A DNA stretch of 64,000 bases from Paramesorhizobium salinisoli (GTDB lineage Bacteria > Pseudomonadota > Alphaproteobacteria > Rhizobiales > Rhizobiaceae), in assembly GCF_003335045.1 (NCBI RefSeq), contig NZ_QOZG01000006.1:186001-250000 (forward strand), in the 5' to 3' direction. The notes under the pieces were generated by a model. That model searched no databases. It was not told the DNA's origin and was given only the letters and a program-made list of their open reading frames with translations. Positions 54,601 through 62,024 of this stretch are shown here, piece by piece. The first letter of the stretch is position 1. Every line of letters begins with the position of its first letter. A program made the translations under genes and the position numbers.

Positions 54601-55500
54601 CTGACCAAGACCTACGGTGTCGTCTATACCCCGGATGCGATGTGGACCGTCGATGGCGGCTTCGAGGCCGGCACGATCGAGGACGACAGCATCGATCCGG
54701 GTACCGGGCTCGAGCGCGCCGACTTCGACCGCAAGGCGATTTCGCTTTCTCTAGGCTACAAGGATGAGGAGCGCGGCATCAACGCCCGCATGCGCGGCGA
54801 GGCGCGGTTCGAGGAGTCCGACGACGGCAGCCGCGACCGCAACACCTATCTGTTCGCCACCGGCCTCTCCTGGAAGACCAGCGAGGACTGGCGCCTGCTC
54901 GTCAATCTCGATGCGGTGCTCTCCGATACCTCCGGCGAAACGTCGTTCCGCGACGGCGATTATGTCGATGCCTCCCTCGGCTATGCCTATCGCCCCGTCG
55001 ACAACGACCGCCTCAACGCGCTGTTCAAATACAGCTGGGTCTATGATCTGCCAGGCAAGGACCAGGTCAGCGCCATCACCGGCGCCGAATACGGCCCGGC
55101 GCAGCGCAGTCATATCCTGTCGGCCGACTTCACCTACGATCTGATGCCCTGGCTGTCGATTGGCGGCAAATACGGCATGCGCTACGGCCAGGTCCGCGAG
55201 AGACTCCTCGACGGCGACCGCGAGAGCTTCTCCGAATGGTATTCGTCTTCCGCCCATCTCGGCATCGTTCGCGCCGACCTGCATGTGGTCAGAAACTGGG
55301 ATGCGCTGCTGGAGGGCCGCGTCATGCACATGCCCGAGGCGAAAACCACCGACTACGGCGCGCTCGTCGCTGTCTATCGCCATGTCGGCGAAAATTTCAA
55401 GGTCGGCGCCGGCTACAATTTTGGCGTCTTCTCCGATGACCTCAGGGACCTCACCCTCGACGACAAGGGCGTCTTCATCAATGTTATCGGAAAGTTCTAG
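51694..55500 (+). CDS. large predicted outer-membrane beta-barrel protein coupled to the giant repeat protein
   Basis: 1268 residues. A long signal peptide (cleavage near residue 44, ASA-QD) precedes a disordered linker and an Ig-like or Big-like region (VDIQVKFDGLDARPILNVS). A middle domain carries the blocks YTKGRLAFYVKGKIKGRYLL, YYPVYGDDSTILEDAPTNGK and FYVRLDRGDSHVMWGNYK. From about residue 620 to the end, alternating aromatic and polar strands (many ending in Y-x-F or W-x-L) and a C-terminal Phe (INVIGKF) indicate a BAM-assembled outer-membrane barrel. No TonB box or plug domain is evident. ATG 51694 overlaps the upstream stop (ATGA), so the two products are made together. Export, anchoring or folding of the repeat protein are possible roles. 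Confidence 0.8.
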   Translation: MRTIIQSSILRSSAFRHVIGQQRNLLLAGCALAVVHAATIGASAQDAPLRGQVLDNSAVRNVVIAPNVEEERPGEGGDIPFSISVDGEPVVESNDAARKATEKPASLAASKTDHRRPANQQRKTDVGLAAVDIQVKFDGLDARPILNVSTVPVRRAYNVGEPVRFLATANYPAFIARSEIRIFEADEALTGKPVSVIPVAVNGEAGWVMPETEKDETRFKYVLRVYDGEGRYDETLPRAIARTDKELPEEDTRITDAPAPGMGEDNTGSRNIKVHGGAVTVYGRNVPEGYQVRALDGIVPLDRNQAFVVQRILPPGDHDVDVAVLGSMKGSALDFSRRVNIPDNDWFYVGLADLTVGKRMGDDNIEAVRPGEYDKVYTKGRLAFYVKGKIKGRYLLTAAADTRESDIKDMFRGLDDRDPRSLLRRIDPDAYYPVYGDDSTILEDAPTNGKFYVRLDRGDSHVMWGNYKASVTGTEFMHSERALYGASGVYRSEAVTSFGERQTEVNVYAAQPDTLPQRDEFLGTGGSAYFLKRQDITTGSETLSVEVRDQVTGQVLERKTLVYGEDYTFDYLQGVIILKRPLSSSTGTGSAIREGALGGNRVYLIAQYEYTPTAGDVDGYVYGGRAQHWLDDKVRVGVTGMSETTGVADQQALGADITIRHSEKTFLEAEVSHSKGPGFGTSRSADGGLTLSDVATTGSRNRAATAWRTKGQVDLEDISKSGIKGTVGGYYEEKQAGFSTLADQIAVDQRIFGAHADLELTEDTDLKLTYDDFHEGRDYDDFYGRETGGRTKRKGEATVSHQLNEYWKASFGISYTELRSPIAVRSGKGGYDGERLDAGARLTYAPDADQEYYVFGQGTLSRDGDIRRNDRIGVGSKYQLTETIGLEGELSYGNSGVGGLAAINYAPTEADNYYFGYRLDPDRGFDLDRSYDLDGNDLGTIVLGMRRKLDDTLSTYAENNYDLFGRRNSLTKTYGVVYTPDAMWTVDGGFEAGTIEDDSIDPGTGLERADFDRKAISLSLGYKDEERGINARMRGEARFEESDDGSRDRNTYLFATGLSWKTSEDWRLLVNLDAVLSDTSGETSFRDGDYVDASLGYAYRPVDNDRLNALFKYSWVYDLPGKDQVSAITGAEYGPAQRSHILSADFTYDLMPWLSIGGKYGMRYGQVRERLLDGDRESFSEWYSSSAHLGIVRADLHVVRNWDALLEGRVMHMPEAKTTDYGALVAVYRHVGENFKVGAGYNFGVFSDDLRDLTLDDKGVFINVIGKF

Positions 55501-55574
55501 AGTTTCGCGCACACGATACTGAAGCGTCTTTCGAGGTAGTTTCAAAGACGATCAGCGCCACCACATAAACCCAA

Positions 55575-55598
55575 GCCACGGAGACACATCTCCGTGGC
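55575..55598 (+). terminator. stem-loop after the surface-protein pair
   Basis: GCCACGGAGA pairs perfectly with TCTCCGTGGC around CACA, 75 bp after the barrel gene stop. A GGTTTCGG follows rather than a clean U-run. It is the likely 3' end of the two-gene transcript. Confidence 0.55.
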
Positions 55599-55766
55599 GG
55601 TTTCGGCAATAGGTATTTTGACAAAGGTTTTCCCGCAATCGCAGCCAGAAACGATTGACTAGTGCTGCGGTAATTGCCCGCAGATCGTCTTTATCATCTT
55701 CCAGGCCAGGCATTCAGGCATGGTGGCAACCACGCCAGCTTGTGGCCCCAGCCTGTGGACCGGCCG

Positions 55767-56888
55767 CTAGCCGATAGCCGCGTTTAACTGGCGCTGCTGC
55801 AGATCCAGGTCAAGCTCCGTCGCGCGGGCGATGATCGGTGCGAAACGCCGCAGCTTCTTTTCTTCATGATTGGATGCGATGTCCGCGATGCGGTGCTTGA
55901 GGAACGGATTGAGAAAACGTTCGCGCACGGAAACGACATAGGCTTCCGCTTCCAGGCCAAGGCCGTCCGCCGCAAAGACCGGCAGCACCTCTTCGCGCCA
56001 GACGGCTTCCAGCCGGGTGCGGATCGCTTCGTCCTGCATCGCCTCCAATACGGTCTCATCTTTCGGGCGATTACCCTTGAGCCACTGCTCCGCAATAAAG
56101 CTATGGCCGAGATTAAGCAGATGGAGCTTCAGGCGCTCATAGCGCGCCAGATCATTCGTCAAGACGATATCGGGATGAGTGCAGGGAAGGGTCAGTCCTT
56201 CTGCGTTTTCGATCGCCCATAGTGCGTATGGCTCGGCTACCGCGCCCACCGGTTCAATGGGTTCGGACACGATGCGGTCAACCAGGCTGTTGGCGAAAAT
56301 ACATACGCTTTCGAGCCATTGGATAAAATTGTCCGATAGTTTCCAGTCCCGCGGCAGACCAGTCAGGATCGAGCGCAGCATGTCGCCATTGCGCGAAACC
56401 AGTTCGCAGGGAAAGATGGAAAGGGGCATTTCCGGATTTTTCTTCCAGCGATGATGCAGAAGGACCAGCAGCTTGGCCGGAAAACTCTTCGGCAAGGCGT
56501 CCGGATGGGCGAGCAGTGAACTGTCGTCGCCTGCATCGAGCTCGTAACCCTTGTCGCCGGTGTTGGAGAGGATCACCTCCACCGTTGCGCCAAGCTCAAG
56601 AATCGCCGGCCAGTCATCCTGGGCCGAATAGGCAGCACTTACGCCTTGTGCGCGGTGTTCTATCTCGGTCGGTCTGCCATCGATCAGGCCGCGGATAATG
56701 ACCGGATAGCCCATGCCTTCATTCAGCGCGGCGATCCGCCGGGCGCTTTGCGGATTGGATGTTGTCTGCACGACGGCGATGGTGCCGATAGCCTCATTCC
56801 GGGAAAGCCCTTCCGATACAAAGAAATCGGCATGGGCCAACAGAAAACGGCTGGTGCCGAACTGCAGAATCGCTGGCTTTTCGTACAT
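55767..56888 (-). CDS. uxaB: tagaturonate reductase / altronate oxidoreductase (UxaB-like)
   Basis: 373-residue long-chain mannitol-dehydrogenase-family protein. The Rossmann entry QFGTSRFLLAHADFF and the catalytic K-x(3)-N-x(2)-H pattern in RLKLHLLNLGHSF are visible. The layout is closer to altronate than to mannonate oxidoreductases. It reduces D-tagaturonate to D-altronate with NADH. It is divergent from a FadR-type regulator that also precedes altronate dehydratase, which supports the tagaturonate assignment. Fructuronate reductase remains possible. Confidence 0.83.
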   Translation of the reverse strand: MYEKPAILQFGTSRFLLAHADFFVSEGLSRNEAIGTIAVVQTTSNPQSARRIAALNEGMGYPVIIRGLIDGRPTEIEHRAQGVSAAYSAQDDWPAILELGATVEVILSNTGDKGYELDAGDDSSLLAHPDALPKSFPAKLLVLLHHRWKKNPEMPLSIFPCELVSRNGDMLRSILTGLPRDWKLSDNFIQWLESVCIFANSLVDRIVSEPIEPVGAVAEPYALWAIENAEGLTLPCTHPDIVLTNDLARYERLKLHLLNLGHSFIAEQWLKGNRPKDETVLEAMQDEAIRTRLEAVWREEVLPVFAADGLGLEAEAYVVSVRERFLNPFLKHRIADIASNHEEKKLRRFAPIIARATELDLDLQQRQLNAAIG

Positions 56889-56934
56889 GACGTCCTCCCG
56901 AATTTATGGAAGCAAATAGGTGTTGTTTGATAAA

Positions 56935-56947
56935 TTGGTCAAGCCAA
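56935..56947. promoter_or_regulatory. candidate FadR-type operator, copy 1
   Basis: TTGGTCAAGCCAA (TTGG-TCAAG-CCAA) lies 47 bp from the uxaB-like start. It matches the copy at 57044-57056 at 10 of 13 positions. FCD-type GntR regulators bind short TTGGT/ACCAA dyads of this kind. Confidence 0.5.
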
Positions 56948-57043
56948 AAATACGGATTCAGGGGCGGCGAATAACCTCCCTGCGCACAAATGGCGCGATT
57001 TGCCGCAGTTTTAAGCGTATTGCCATTCACCTGCCTCACAAAT

Positions 57044-57056
57044 ATGGTAAGGCCAA
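57044..57056. promoter_or_regulatory. candidate FadR-type operator, copy 2
   Basis: ATGGTAAGGCCAA ends 13 bp before the regulator start codon, so a bound dimer would block its translation-initiation region or promoter. With the copy at 56935 it brackets the divergent promoters. Confidence 0.45.
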
Positions 57057-57069
57057 TTTGGGAGGTTCA

Positions 57070-57804
57070 ATGAACGAGCATACCGGTGCAGGAGAGCCGC
57101 GCAGGCTTTATCAGCAGATTGCCGACAGGATCCGGCATCTGATCCGTGACGGTCGGTTTCCAGCTGGAAGCAGGCTGCCCGCCGAGCGCGAACTGGCACA
57201 GCAACTCGGCGTGTCTCGTCCCTCGCTGCGCGAAGCGCTGATTGCGCTCGAGATCGCCGGCAATGTCGAAATTCGCATGGGATCGGGTATTTATGTGACC
57301 CTTGAGCCTGAAACGCGGGCGGCGTTGCAGGGCATCTCCATCGGCGAAAGTCCGCTTGAGATCATGCAGGCGCGGCAGGTCATCGAGGGCAGTCTCGTCG
57401 GTCTGGCTTGCGCCCGGATGACGGGTGACGCGCGGGCCCAGCTTCGTGCGACGCTTGATGCGATGCGCGCCAATATAGGCGCTGATCGCAAGGCGATGGA
57501 GCTTGACCGGCAGTTTCACCTGGTGATTGCCGAACAGGCCGGAAATTCTGTGCTGACGCGCGTCGTGCGCGATCTGTTCGATGAGCGGCACAGCCCCTTG
57601 ACGTCACAAATCAGAAGCCGTTTCGAGAATAGCGACACCTGGGTATCCGCCCTGGCCGAACATGAGATGGTCTATGCGGCGCTGGAAGCGAGGGATCCGC
57701 TTCTGGCTCAGGCAGCCATGACGACACATCTGGAGCGATCCAAGCGGCGCTGGATGGACAATGAGCCTCGGAATGAGGATTTGGAAGTGAGGTCCGACGC
57801 ATGA
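57070..57804 (+). CDS. GntR/FadR (FCD) family regulator of the hexonate cluster
   Basis: 244 residues. Winged helix RRLYQQIADRIRHLIRDG, LAQQLGVSRPSLREALIALE, then an FCD helical domain (from about residue 95) with metal-site type residues in DRQFHLVIAEQAGNSVL and HEMVYAALEARD. GGGAGG precedes ATG 57070. It overlaps altronate dehydratase by ATGA. It resembles ExuR/UxuR-type regulators of hexuronate use and probably senses an intermediate of this pathway. Confidence 0.9.
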   Translation: MNEHTGAGEPRRLYQQIADRIRHLIRDGRFPAGSRLPAERELAQQLGVSRPSLREALIALEIAGNVEIRMGSGIYVTLEPETRAALQGISIGESPLEIMQARQVIEGSLVGLACARMTGDARAQLRATLDAMRANIGADRKAMELDRQFHLVIAEQAGNSVLTRVVRDLFDERHSPLTSQIRSRFENSDTWVSALAEHEMVYAALEARDPLLAQAAMTTHLERSKRRWMDNEPRNEDLEVRSDA

Positions 57805-59360
57805 ATGATATTGTTGCTCACGATTCCGCCGCAATGGAGATTGCACCCGTTATCCTGCTGCATCCGTCGGATGATGTGGCCATGGCGCGGGCACCGGTAC
57901 GCGCCGGCGGATCCATCGGGCTTGAGGGGATCAACGCGCGCGAGTTCATCGGACGCGGGCACAAGGTTGCGATCCGCGCCATCCCTCAGGGTGGGCATGT
58001 CCTGAAATACGGCCAGATCATCGGCGTCGCCACCCAGGAGATCGCACCGGGCGAGCATGTGCATTTGCACAATCTCGCCATGCTGCCTTCCGAGCATGAG
58101 CATCAGTTCTCCGTCGATATCGAGGAGCGCGGGATGCTGCCGCAAACCGAGCGGCGCCATTTCATGGGCTTTGATCGCGGCGCGGGCGGCGTGGGAACGC
58201 GCAACTTCATCGGCGTGATTTCCTCGGTGAACTGCTCGGCCACGGTGTCGCGCTATATCGCCGATTATTTCAACCGCATGGGCGGTCTGGATGGGTTTCC
58301 CAATGTCGATGGCGTGGTCGCGCTGACCCATGGGAGCGGCTGCGCGCTCAACACCAAATCCGAGGGATATCGCCTTTTGACGCGCACCATCCAGGGCTAT
58401 GCCAAGCATCCGAATTTCGGTGGTGTGCTGTTGATCGGGCTTGGCTGCGAAACCAACCAGATCGCGCCGATCCTTGCACATTATCGCATGGAAGAAGGCG
58501 ACCGCTTGCGCACCATGACGATCCAGCAGCATGGCGGTACCCGCAAGACCATCGATGCGGCCATTGCCGAGATCAAGGAGATGCTGCCGCTGGTCAATTC
58601 AGCGGTGCGCACCAAGCAGCCGCTGTCGAAGCTGAAAGTGGCGCTCGAATGCGGCGGCTCGGACGGCTATTCCGGCATTTCCGCCAATCCGGCTCTGGGG
58701 TATGCATCCGATCTGATCGTGCGCAATGGCGGCACGACTGTTCTTGCGGAAACGCCTGAAATCTATGGCGCGGAACATCTTTTGACGCGGCGCGCGGCGA
58801 CCCCGGCGGTGGCGGAAAAGCTGTTGCAGCGGATCGACTGGTGGCGCGATTACACCGCGCGCAATGGCGATGAGCTCAACAACAATCCCTCGCACGGCAA
58901 CAAGCTGGGCGGCCTTACCACCATTCTGGAAAAATCGCTGGGCGCGGTCGCCAAGGGCGGCTCCATGCCGCTCAAGGCGGTCTATGAATTCGCGGAAACC
59001 GTGACGGAGCCGGGATTCGTCTTCATGGACACGCCGGGCTACGATCCCGTGGCGGTTACGGGACAGGTGGCGGGCGGGTGCAACGTCATCTGTTTCACGA
59101 CGGGCCGGGGCTCTGTTTCCGGTTTCAAGCCGGCACCCTGCATCAAGATCGCCACGAATTCCGAAATGTACGAGCACATGAAGGAAGACATGGATCTGAA
59201 TTGCGGCGGGATCGTCACGGGCGAAGAGACCATCGAGGAATCCGGCACCCGCATCTTCGAGCACATCATCGCGGTTGCCTCCGGCGAAAAGACCGTGAGC
59301 GAGGTCTATGATTATGGCGACAATGAATTCGTGCCCTGGCAGGTCGGCGCCGTAACCTGA
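57801..59360 (+). CDS. uxaA: altronate dehydratase, UxaA family (full length)
   Basis: 519 residues. Residues about 15-90 are the SAF domain (IRAIPQGGHVLKYGQIIGVA in parts). The rest is the D-galactarate dehydratase/altronate hydrolase catalytic domain with GVGTRNFIGVISSVNCSATV, LTHGSGCALNT, GLGCETNQI and ALECGGSDGYSGI. It dehydrates D-altronate to 2-keto-3-deoxygluconate. A closely related activity (galactarate dehydratase) is possible, but the adjacent tagaturonate reductase favours altronate. Confidence 0.88.
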   Translation: MNDIVAHDSAAMEIAPVILLHPSDDVAMARAPVRAGGSIGLEGINAREFIGRGHKVAIRAIPQGGHVLKYGQIIGVATQEIAPGEHVHLHNLAMLPSEHEHQFSVDIEERGMLPQTERRHFMGFDRGAGGVGTRNFIGVISSVNCSATVSRYIADYFNRMGGLDGFPNVDGVVALTHGSGCALNTKSEGYRLLTRTIQGYAKHPNFGGVLLIGLGCETNQIAPILAHYRMEEGDRLRTMTIQQHGGTRKTIDAAIAEIKEMLPLVNSAVRTKQPLSKLKVALECGGSDGYSGISANPALGYASDLIVRNGGTTVLAETPEIYGAEHLLTRRAATPAVAEKLLQRIDWWRDYTARNGDELNNNPSHGNKLGGLTTILEKSLGAVAKGGSMPLKAVYEFAETVTEPGFVFMDTPGYDPVAVTGQVAGGCNVICFTTGRGSVSGFKPAPCIKIATNSEMYEHMKEDMDLNCGGIVTGEETIEESGTRIFEHIIAVASGEKTVSEVYDYGDNEFVPWQVGAVT

Positions 59361-59387
59361 TTATCCCAAATCGACAGGAATATTTTG

Positions 59388-60410
59388 ATGATCAAGGCTC
59401 TGCGTATCGAGAGCGAGAATGTAACGCGCTTCGCTGAAATCGACGAGGTGCCCCTGCTGCCGGATCACGTCCGGGTGCGGGTGCGCCATGTCGGATTGTG
59501 CGGCAGCGATCTGAATACGTTCAAGGGGCTCAATCCGCTGGTGCAGCTGCCGCGCATTCCCGGACATGAGATCGGCGGCGAGATCATGGAGACCGGCGCG
59601 GGGGTCGATGCCACCCGATATGCGGCTGGACGCCGCGTCATCGTTCTGCCCTACACCAATTGCGGTGAATGCACGGCCTGCCGGAAGGGGCGGCTCAATG
59701 CATGCCGTTATAACAAGACGCTTGGCGTGCAGCAAAATGGTGGGCTGGCCGATGAGATCGTGCTGCCCGCCGAAAAGCTGATCCTCAACGACACGCTTGA
59801 ACCGCGCCATCTGGCGCTGGTCGAGCCGCTGTCGGTCGGCTTTCATGCGGTTGCGCGCGGCCGTGTCGGATCAGGTGATACGGTCGCGGTGCTCGGGTGC
59901 GGCATGATCGGCATGGGCGTGCTGATCGGCGCCGTTGCGCGCGGCGCAAAGGTGATCGCCATCGATCCAAGCGCGGAGAAACGCGAACTCGCCCTGCGGC
60001 TCGGGGCGGCGCATGTGCTGACAAGCGGCGACCATGTTGTGGAGACGGTGACGGAACTCACCGCCGGCGATGGGGTGGATATCGCCTTGGAGGCGGTCGG
60101 TCTGCCAATTACGTTCACGCAAGCCGTCGATCTCGCCTGTTTTGCCGGACGCGTCGTCTATGTCGGCTATTCCAAGGCGCCGGTGACCTATCAGACGCAG
60201 TTCTTCAATCTGAAGGAGCTCGACATCATGGGCTCGCGCAATGCGACGCTTGCCGATTTCGAAGCGGTTATCAGCCATCTGGAAAAACTCGGGCCCGAGG
60301 CCGACAGCCTGATCTCGAAAATATTCCCGTTCACGGAGGCGGAAGAAGCGCTGCCCTATTGGGATGCCAATCGCAATGACGTCCTGAAGATCGTCATCGA
60401 GAGGGTCTGA
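59388..60410 (+). CDS. zinc-dependent hexonate dehydrogenase (LgoD-like)
   Basis: 340 residues, the same length as E. coli L-galactonate dehydrogenase LgoD. Catalytic zinc ligands lie in VGLCGSDLNTF and IPGHEIGGEI, the structural zinc cysteines in NCGECTACRKGRLNAC, the Rossmann loop VLGCGMIGMGVL and the family motif IMGSRNAT near residue 285. It would oxidise L-galactonate to D-tagaturonate, feeding UxaB and UxaA. L-gulonate 5-dehydrogenase is the main alternative. AGGAA precedes ATG 59388. Confidence 0.78.
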   Translation: MIKALRIESENVTRFAEIDEVPLLPDHVRVRVRHVGLCGSDLNTFKGLNPLVQLPRIPGHEIGGEIMETGAGVDATRYAAGRRVIVLPYTNCGECTACRKGRLNACRYNKTLGVQQNGGLADEIVLPAEKLILNDTLEPRHLALVEPLSVGFHAVARGRVGSGDTVAVLGCGMIGMGVLIGAVARGAKVIAIDPSAEKRELALRLGAAHVLTSGDHVVETVTELTAGDGVDIALEAVGLPITFTQAVDLACFAGRVVYVGYSKAPVTYQTQFFNLKELDIMGSRNATLADFEAVISHLEKLGPEADSLISKIFPFTEAEEALPYWDANRNDVLKIVIERV

Positions 60411-60501
60411 AAATCAACGCTGCCGCTTCGGGTTGGATATCCGGAATGTTGGCGAAGGAAATCGGCCGCAAGGCCAACATCTGTCTTTAAGGGAGGTAAC
60501 T

Positions 60502-61476
60502 ATGAAGAGACTCATCACAGGCATGATCGCCGCAGGCATGGTGCTGGCAGCCAGCATGGCGGCGCTTGCCGCCAATGTGACCATCAAGGTCGCCTATGAA
60601 AACAATCCCGGCGAACCCTTCGACGAGGTCATGCATTACTGGAAGGACAATCTCGCCAAGCGTAGCAATGGCGAAATCACGCTGGAGCTTTATCCCAGCT
60701 CGCAACTCGGCTCGAAGAAGGACGTCACCGAGCAGGCCATGATGGGCCTCAATGTGGTGACCATTTCCGATGTCGGCTTTCTTGCCGAATATGATCCTGA
60801 TCTGAGTGTCCTCTACGGTCCGTTCCTGACCGACGATCCGGCAAAGCTTTTCAAAGTTTATGACGGTCCCTGGTTCAAGCAGAAGACGGAAGAGCTGAAG
60901 GCAAAGGGTATCCATATTGTGATGCCCAACTATCTCTACGGCGTACGCCAGCTCATAACCAAAAAACCGGTTCGCACACCTGATGACCTCAAGGGAATGA
61001 AGATCCGCGTGCCGAACAATGTCATGCAGATCAAGTCGTTCGAGGCCATGGGCGCGACGCCGACGCCAATGCCGCTCGGCGAAACATTTCCGGCGCTGGC
61101 GCAGGGCGTTATCGACGGCGTCGAAAACCCGATTTCGGTTCTGTACGGCCAGAAATTCCAGGAAGAGGCCAAGTTTCTCAGCAAGATCGGTTATCTGACA
61201 AATGTCGCGCTGATTGTCGGCGGCGAAGCATTCTTCTCCCAGCTTCCGGAAGATCAGCTAAAGCTCATCCATGAGACGGCCTATGACGCAGGGCTCTACA
61301 GCCAGAAGCTGACGACCGAAAAAGACAATGAGATGATCGAGAAGATGAAGTCGGCTGGCGTCGAGGTCATCGATGTCGATCGCGCCGCCTTCAAGGCGCT
61401 TGCCGACAAGGTCTACACCCAGTTCCCGGAATGGTCGCCGGGCCTTTATGAGAAAATCCAGGCTGAGCTGAAGTAA
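60502..61476 (+). CDS. TRAP transporter substrate-binding subunit (DctP family)
   Basis: 324 residues with signal peptide (cleavage near residue 24, ALA-AN). DctP features: IKVAYENNPGEPFDEVMHYW, ELYPSSQLGSKKDVTEQAM in parts, LKGMKIRVPNNVMQIKSFEAMGATPTPM and the conserved Arg in MKIRVPN that binds the carboxylate of acid substrates. GGGAGG precedes ATG 60502. It sets the specificity of the importer for a sugar acid, consistent with the hexonate enzymes upstream. Confidence 0.93.
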   Translation: MKRLITGMIAAGMVLAASMAALAANVTIKVAYENNPGEPFDEVMHYWKDNLAKRSNGEITLELYPSSQLGSKKDVTEQAMMGLNVVTISDVGFLAEYDPDLSVLYGPFLTDDPAKLFKVYDGPWFKQKTEELKAKGIHIVMPNYLYGVRQLITKKPVRTPDDLKGMKIRVPNNVMQIKSFEAMGATPTPMPLGETFPALAQGVIDGVENPISVLYGQKFQEEAKFLSKIGYLTNVALIVGGEAFFSQLPEDQLKLIHETAYDAGLYSQKLTTEKDNEMIEKMKSAGVEVIDVDRAAFKALADKVYTQFPEWSPGLYEKIQAELK

Positions 61477-61489
61477 TCACACCGGACAT

Positions 61490-61525
61490 GTCGCCATGCC
61501 GCGGGAAATCCCGCGGCATGGCGAC
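61490..61525 (+). terminator. 17-bp perfect stem-loop between dctP- and dctQ-type genes
   Basis: GTCGCCATGCCGCGGGA pairs perfectly with TCCCGCGGCATGGCGAC around a 2-nt loop (in practice 16 bp plus a tetraloop). It lies 13 bp after the binding-protein stop. No U-tract follows. It is probably an mRNA 3'-protecting or attenuating hairpin that gives binding-protein excess. Confidence 0.6.
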
Positions 61526-61553
61526 TGCAAGCTGCCAAGCTTGAGGGAATCTC

Positions 61554-62024
61554 ATGAAATTCATTGGAAAACTTGTCGATTGGCTGGCCGCCGTGCCGCT
61601 TTTCGGGCTCCTGGCAATGTTCAATGTCGCCGTCGTCATGCGCTACTGGGTCAACCAGCCCTTGCAATGGACCGAGGAAATCGCCGGTCTTTTGATGATC
61701 TGGATCGTCATGCTCGGCGCCATTTCCGCTGAACGCGGCAACCAGCATCTGACGATTCCCTTGCTGGTGGATTTGTTGCCCAAAAAGGCCCGTGCCGTTT
61801 TCAACGGGGCCATTTCCATCCTGACCAGCATTTTCCTGCTTTACGTCGCCTATGCGGGCTACAAGCTTGCCGTTGCGGCCAAATTCAAGGTCACAAGCAT
61901 TTTGCGTATTTCCTATTACTGGATCGACATTGCCGTGCCTGTCGGTTTCGTGGCGATCGCTCTTTATATGGGTGTGAGCGCTTATAAGGATGTTCGCGCC
62001 GCCTTCTCCGGGGAGGCGAAATGA
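61554..62024 (+). CDS. TRAP transporter small membrane subunit (DctQ family)
   Basis: 156 residues with four hydrophobic segments and the motif WTEEIAGLLMIWIVMLGA typical of DctQ. It ends with ATGA overlapping the large subunit. It works with the large subunit to couple sodium entry to uptake. Confidence 0.92.
   Translation: MKFIGKLVDWLAAVPLFGLLAMFNVAVVMRYWVNQPLQWTEEIAGLLMIWIVMLGAISAERGNQHLTIPLLVDLLPKKARAVFNGAISILTSIFLLYVAYAGYKLAVAAKFKVTSILRISYYWIDIAVPVGFVAIALYMGVSAYKDVRAAFSGEAK

Noticed and set aside
61496-61732. Small plus-strand ORF starting in the TRAP intergenic hairpin
   Set aside because: It overlaps the DctQ gene in another frame and begins inside a perfect stem-loop.
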